Of a DNA stretch of 64,000 bases, positions 62,418 through 64,000 are shown piece by piece. The DNA is from Phytophthora colocasiae. Taxonomy: Eukaryota > Oomycota > Peronosporomycetes > Peronosporales > Peronosporaceae. The position numbers and the translations under genes are program-made. Under the pieces are notes generated by a model that saw only the letters and a list, made by a program, of their open reading frames with translations, made no database searches and was not told the origin of the DNA. Every line of letters begins with the position of its first letter. Position 1 is the first letter of the stretch. The stretch covers positions 62,001 to 126,000 of the forward strand of contig JAGKQI010000025.1 in NCBI GenBank assembly GCA_018806915.1. The letters run 5' to 3'.

Positions 62418-64000
62418 TTGGGGTTTCTTAGGAGTGCATCAGGACAGTCAAGAGTGGAGCGGCCGGTTGATCGTCGTCCACTGGCAAATGTTACAGTAGC
62501 CGATGGAGTTGGTACTTTGGCATTATGGCACGAGCGCATGTGTCATATTTGCCCTCAATATCTGAAAACTATGGTGGATAAGGGGCTAGTGAAGGGCATG
62601 ATGCTGACCCAGCGTCACCGGGATATCTGCGATGCTTGTCACTTAGGAAAGCAGAAGAAGAAAGGTCACCGCAAGAAACTTGACAGAGCAACAAAATGGC
62701 CGAATCAAGTGGTGTATGCGGACCTGTTAATCCCAGTAAGGACAATCGGACTCGGTATGAAGCCGTACTAGTTGTAATGGACGGATATTCTAGATTCGTG
62801 AAAGTGTACTTGTTGACGAGCAAGGAGAGTCCCATTGTGAACAAGCACTTGCAGGAGTACATACTTTGGGCTGAGCGCCAAGCCGGACGGGATGGTGACG
62901 GTGCTGATTACAAAGTGAAGCAAGTACTGACGGACAAAGGTGGTGAATTCATTAACAGAGGATGGAAAACTGGTACGCAAGGAGAGGAATTGAGCACATC
63001 CGTGTGGGTCCAAAGAGTTCACAGTTGAACTTGTGTGAACGAACTCATCAATCTTTGGTGGATATGATGAAAACCACGATGTTGCATGCAGGATTGCCTC
63101 GGAGCTTGTGGCCAGAAGCCCTACGGAATGCGGTATACGTGAAGAATCGAGTATACAATCGCGGGACTCAAGGAGTACCGTATGAGATGATGTTCGGGAT
63201 GAAACCTGACGTGCATCACATTCGAAAGTTTGGATCGTTGGCGTATGTACACGTGCCAGTGACATCGGGAAGACGCAAACATGACAACAATGCGAAGATT
63301 GGTTTGTGCTAGGATATGAGGAGGATGTTGTAGGCTGTAAAGTTTACTTCCCAGAGGAGCACACCGCCAAGTTCGTGTCGGACCTACGTGTGGCTGAAGA
63401 TGTAGTGTACAAAGACCGTCATGATAATGCTGTAGACGAAGATGATCTGGAGTCGTTGCACTTCACACGGCGTGAAGATCAGGACGTCGAACAGGAAACC
63501 ATCTCGGAGCTGGAGATGGCTACATCCTGGACACAGTCCATGTTTAGCGAGCAAAACACCGAACGGTCTGTTGAGCTCGTGGGAGGCGAAATGGATGTAG
63601 TGGCTGACAGAGAGCTCGAGAAGGGCGTCAAGCATGTAGACACGATCTCGCAAGAACTGGAGACTCGGCAGGACGACGTTGGAAGCACAAGAGAACTTAG
63701 TAGAGAGGTTCTTGAACCCGAAATCGAGAGTGATGGTCACGGTGATGAAGCTTCACGTGGTGAGTCAGTTGTTGTTCGCAGTCTTAGTGCTTGCGTTCCG
63801 GAAAGTGATGTGGCAAGTGGTTCTGGAGATCAGAGAGCTGATGACAGTCCAGGAGATCAGAATGAAGACGTTGAATCTGTGGCGGGAACGCGTGGTTCAT
63901 CGGTAGCAGACAACGTGGAGGAGGATGAGGAAGAAGGATCGCTGGTTGATGACAACATTACTGTGGCAAGTGGGTTTTCGTTTGATGAGAAGATAATCTC
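62418..64000 (+). pseudogene. Copia integrase and acidic spacer, partial
   Basis: GAG-pre-integrase/HHCC region: LALWHERMCHICPQYLKTMV then ICDACHLGKQKKKGH (62418-62771). Core: VVMDGYSRFVKVYLLTSKES with the first Asp, VLTDKGGEF with the second (62696-63028), and LNLCERTHQSLVDMMKTTML with the Glu (62962-63312), so the DDE triad is present. From about 63309 an open frame runs to the window end as an acidic Asp/Glu/Ser-rich spacer (GYEEDVVGCKVYFPEEHTAK). RT lies outside the window. Confidence 0.85.

Larger units (their letters stand above)
60513..64000 (+). mobile_element. Ty1/copia LTR retrotransposon, right part cut by window edge
   Basis: Order on the plus strand: probable 5' LTR, PBS, gag with CCHC knuckle, protease, integrase, an acidic integrase tail, then the window edge before RT. 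Integrase before RT is the copia order. Frame changes occur near 61240, 62275, 62400, 62755 and 63305, several at T runs. Confidence 0.88.

Noticed and set aside
1..64000. Search for CRISPR arrays, bacterial operons, rRNA and tRNA genes
   Set aside because: No regularly spaced ident repeats with unique spacers, no ribosome-binding-site-led gene clusters, and no cloverleaf or rRNA core seen by eye; the ~20-bp hexamer array is a transposon end, not CRISPR.

Overview
The window is nuclear DNA of an oomycete, most likely Phytophthora or a close relative. The evidence is: short GT-AG introns (55-150 bp) in protein genes; a Crinkler (CRN)-type effector N-terminus with a LxLFLAK-like motif; a receptor-like kinase of the oomycete type; a WRKY19-like zinc-finger repeat protein; GH5 and GH30 wall-active enzymes; a SWEET fragment; a probable ciliary (CFAP97-like) gene; and Ty3/gypsy, Ty1/copia, Mutator-like (MULE) and pogo-like transposons. 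I saw no rRNA, tRNA or CRISPR array.

Layout. 1-2.83 kb: right part of a degenerate Ty3/gypsy element (minus strand). 3.5-7.2 kb: a membrane-anchored GH5 protein that has lost its catalytic residues, convergent with an FG-nucleoporin (Nup58-like). 7.9-20.2 kb: left arm of a ~2.2 kb inverted segmental duplication, split by a 10 kb TIR element (9-bp target duplication) that carries receptor-like-kinase pieces and is itself split by a complete 7.86 kb LTR retrotransposon (5-bp target duplication). 20.2-29.1 kb: broken or frame-disrupted genes (unknown helical protein, CRN-like, C2H2 factor, GH30, unknown). 29.2-34.3 kb: a probably autonomous MULE (9-bp target duplication) with a FAR1/MULE/SWIM transposase and an ULP1-like protease. 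34.3-37.1 kb: right arm of the inverted duplication, carrying a 651-bp pogo-like element in a TA duplication. 36.9-39.7 kb: a decayed PH-VPS9 Rab-GEF gene whose 3' end is the source of the duplicated arm.

40.3-60.4 kb is mostly ordinary gene space: CFAP97-like gene, disordered PDZ-like protein, a PX-RCC1-TBC Rab-GAP divergent from condensin subunit CAP-G, a WRKY19-like zinc-finger gene between two ~510-bp inverted repeats, a CHIP-type TPR/U-box ubiquitin ligase, a truncated SWEET, a small unknown protein, and a GPR107-like seven-TM protein. 60.5-64 kb: a Ty1/copia element running off the right edge.

Several functions meet in membrane traffic (PX-RCC1-TBC Rab-GAP, PH-VPS9 Rab-GEF, GPR107-like Golgi protein) and chromosome or pore biology (condensin, Nup58). 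Caution: single-base frameshifts occur even in the condensin gene, which should be essential, and often at homopolymers, so part of the apparent gene decay may be sequence error. Where I join frames I say so.
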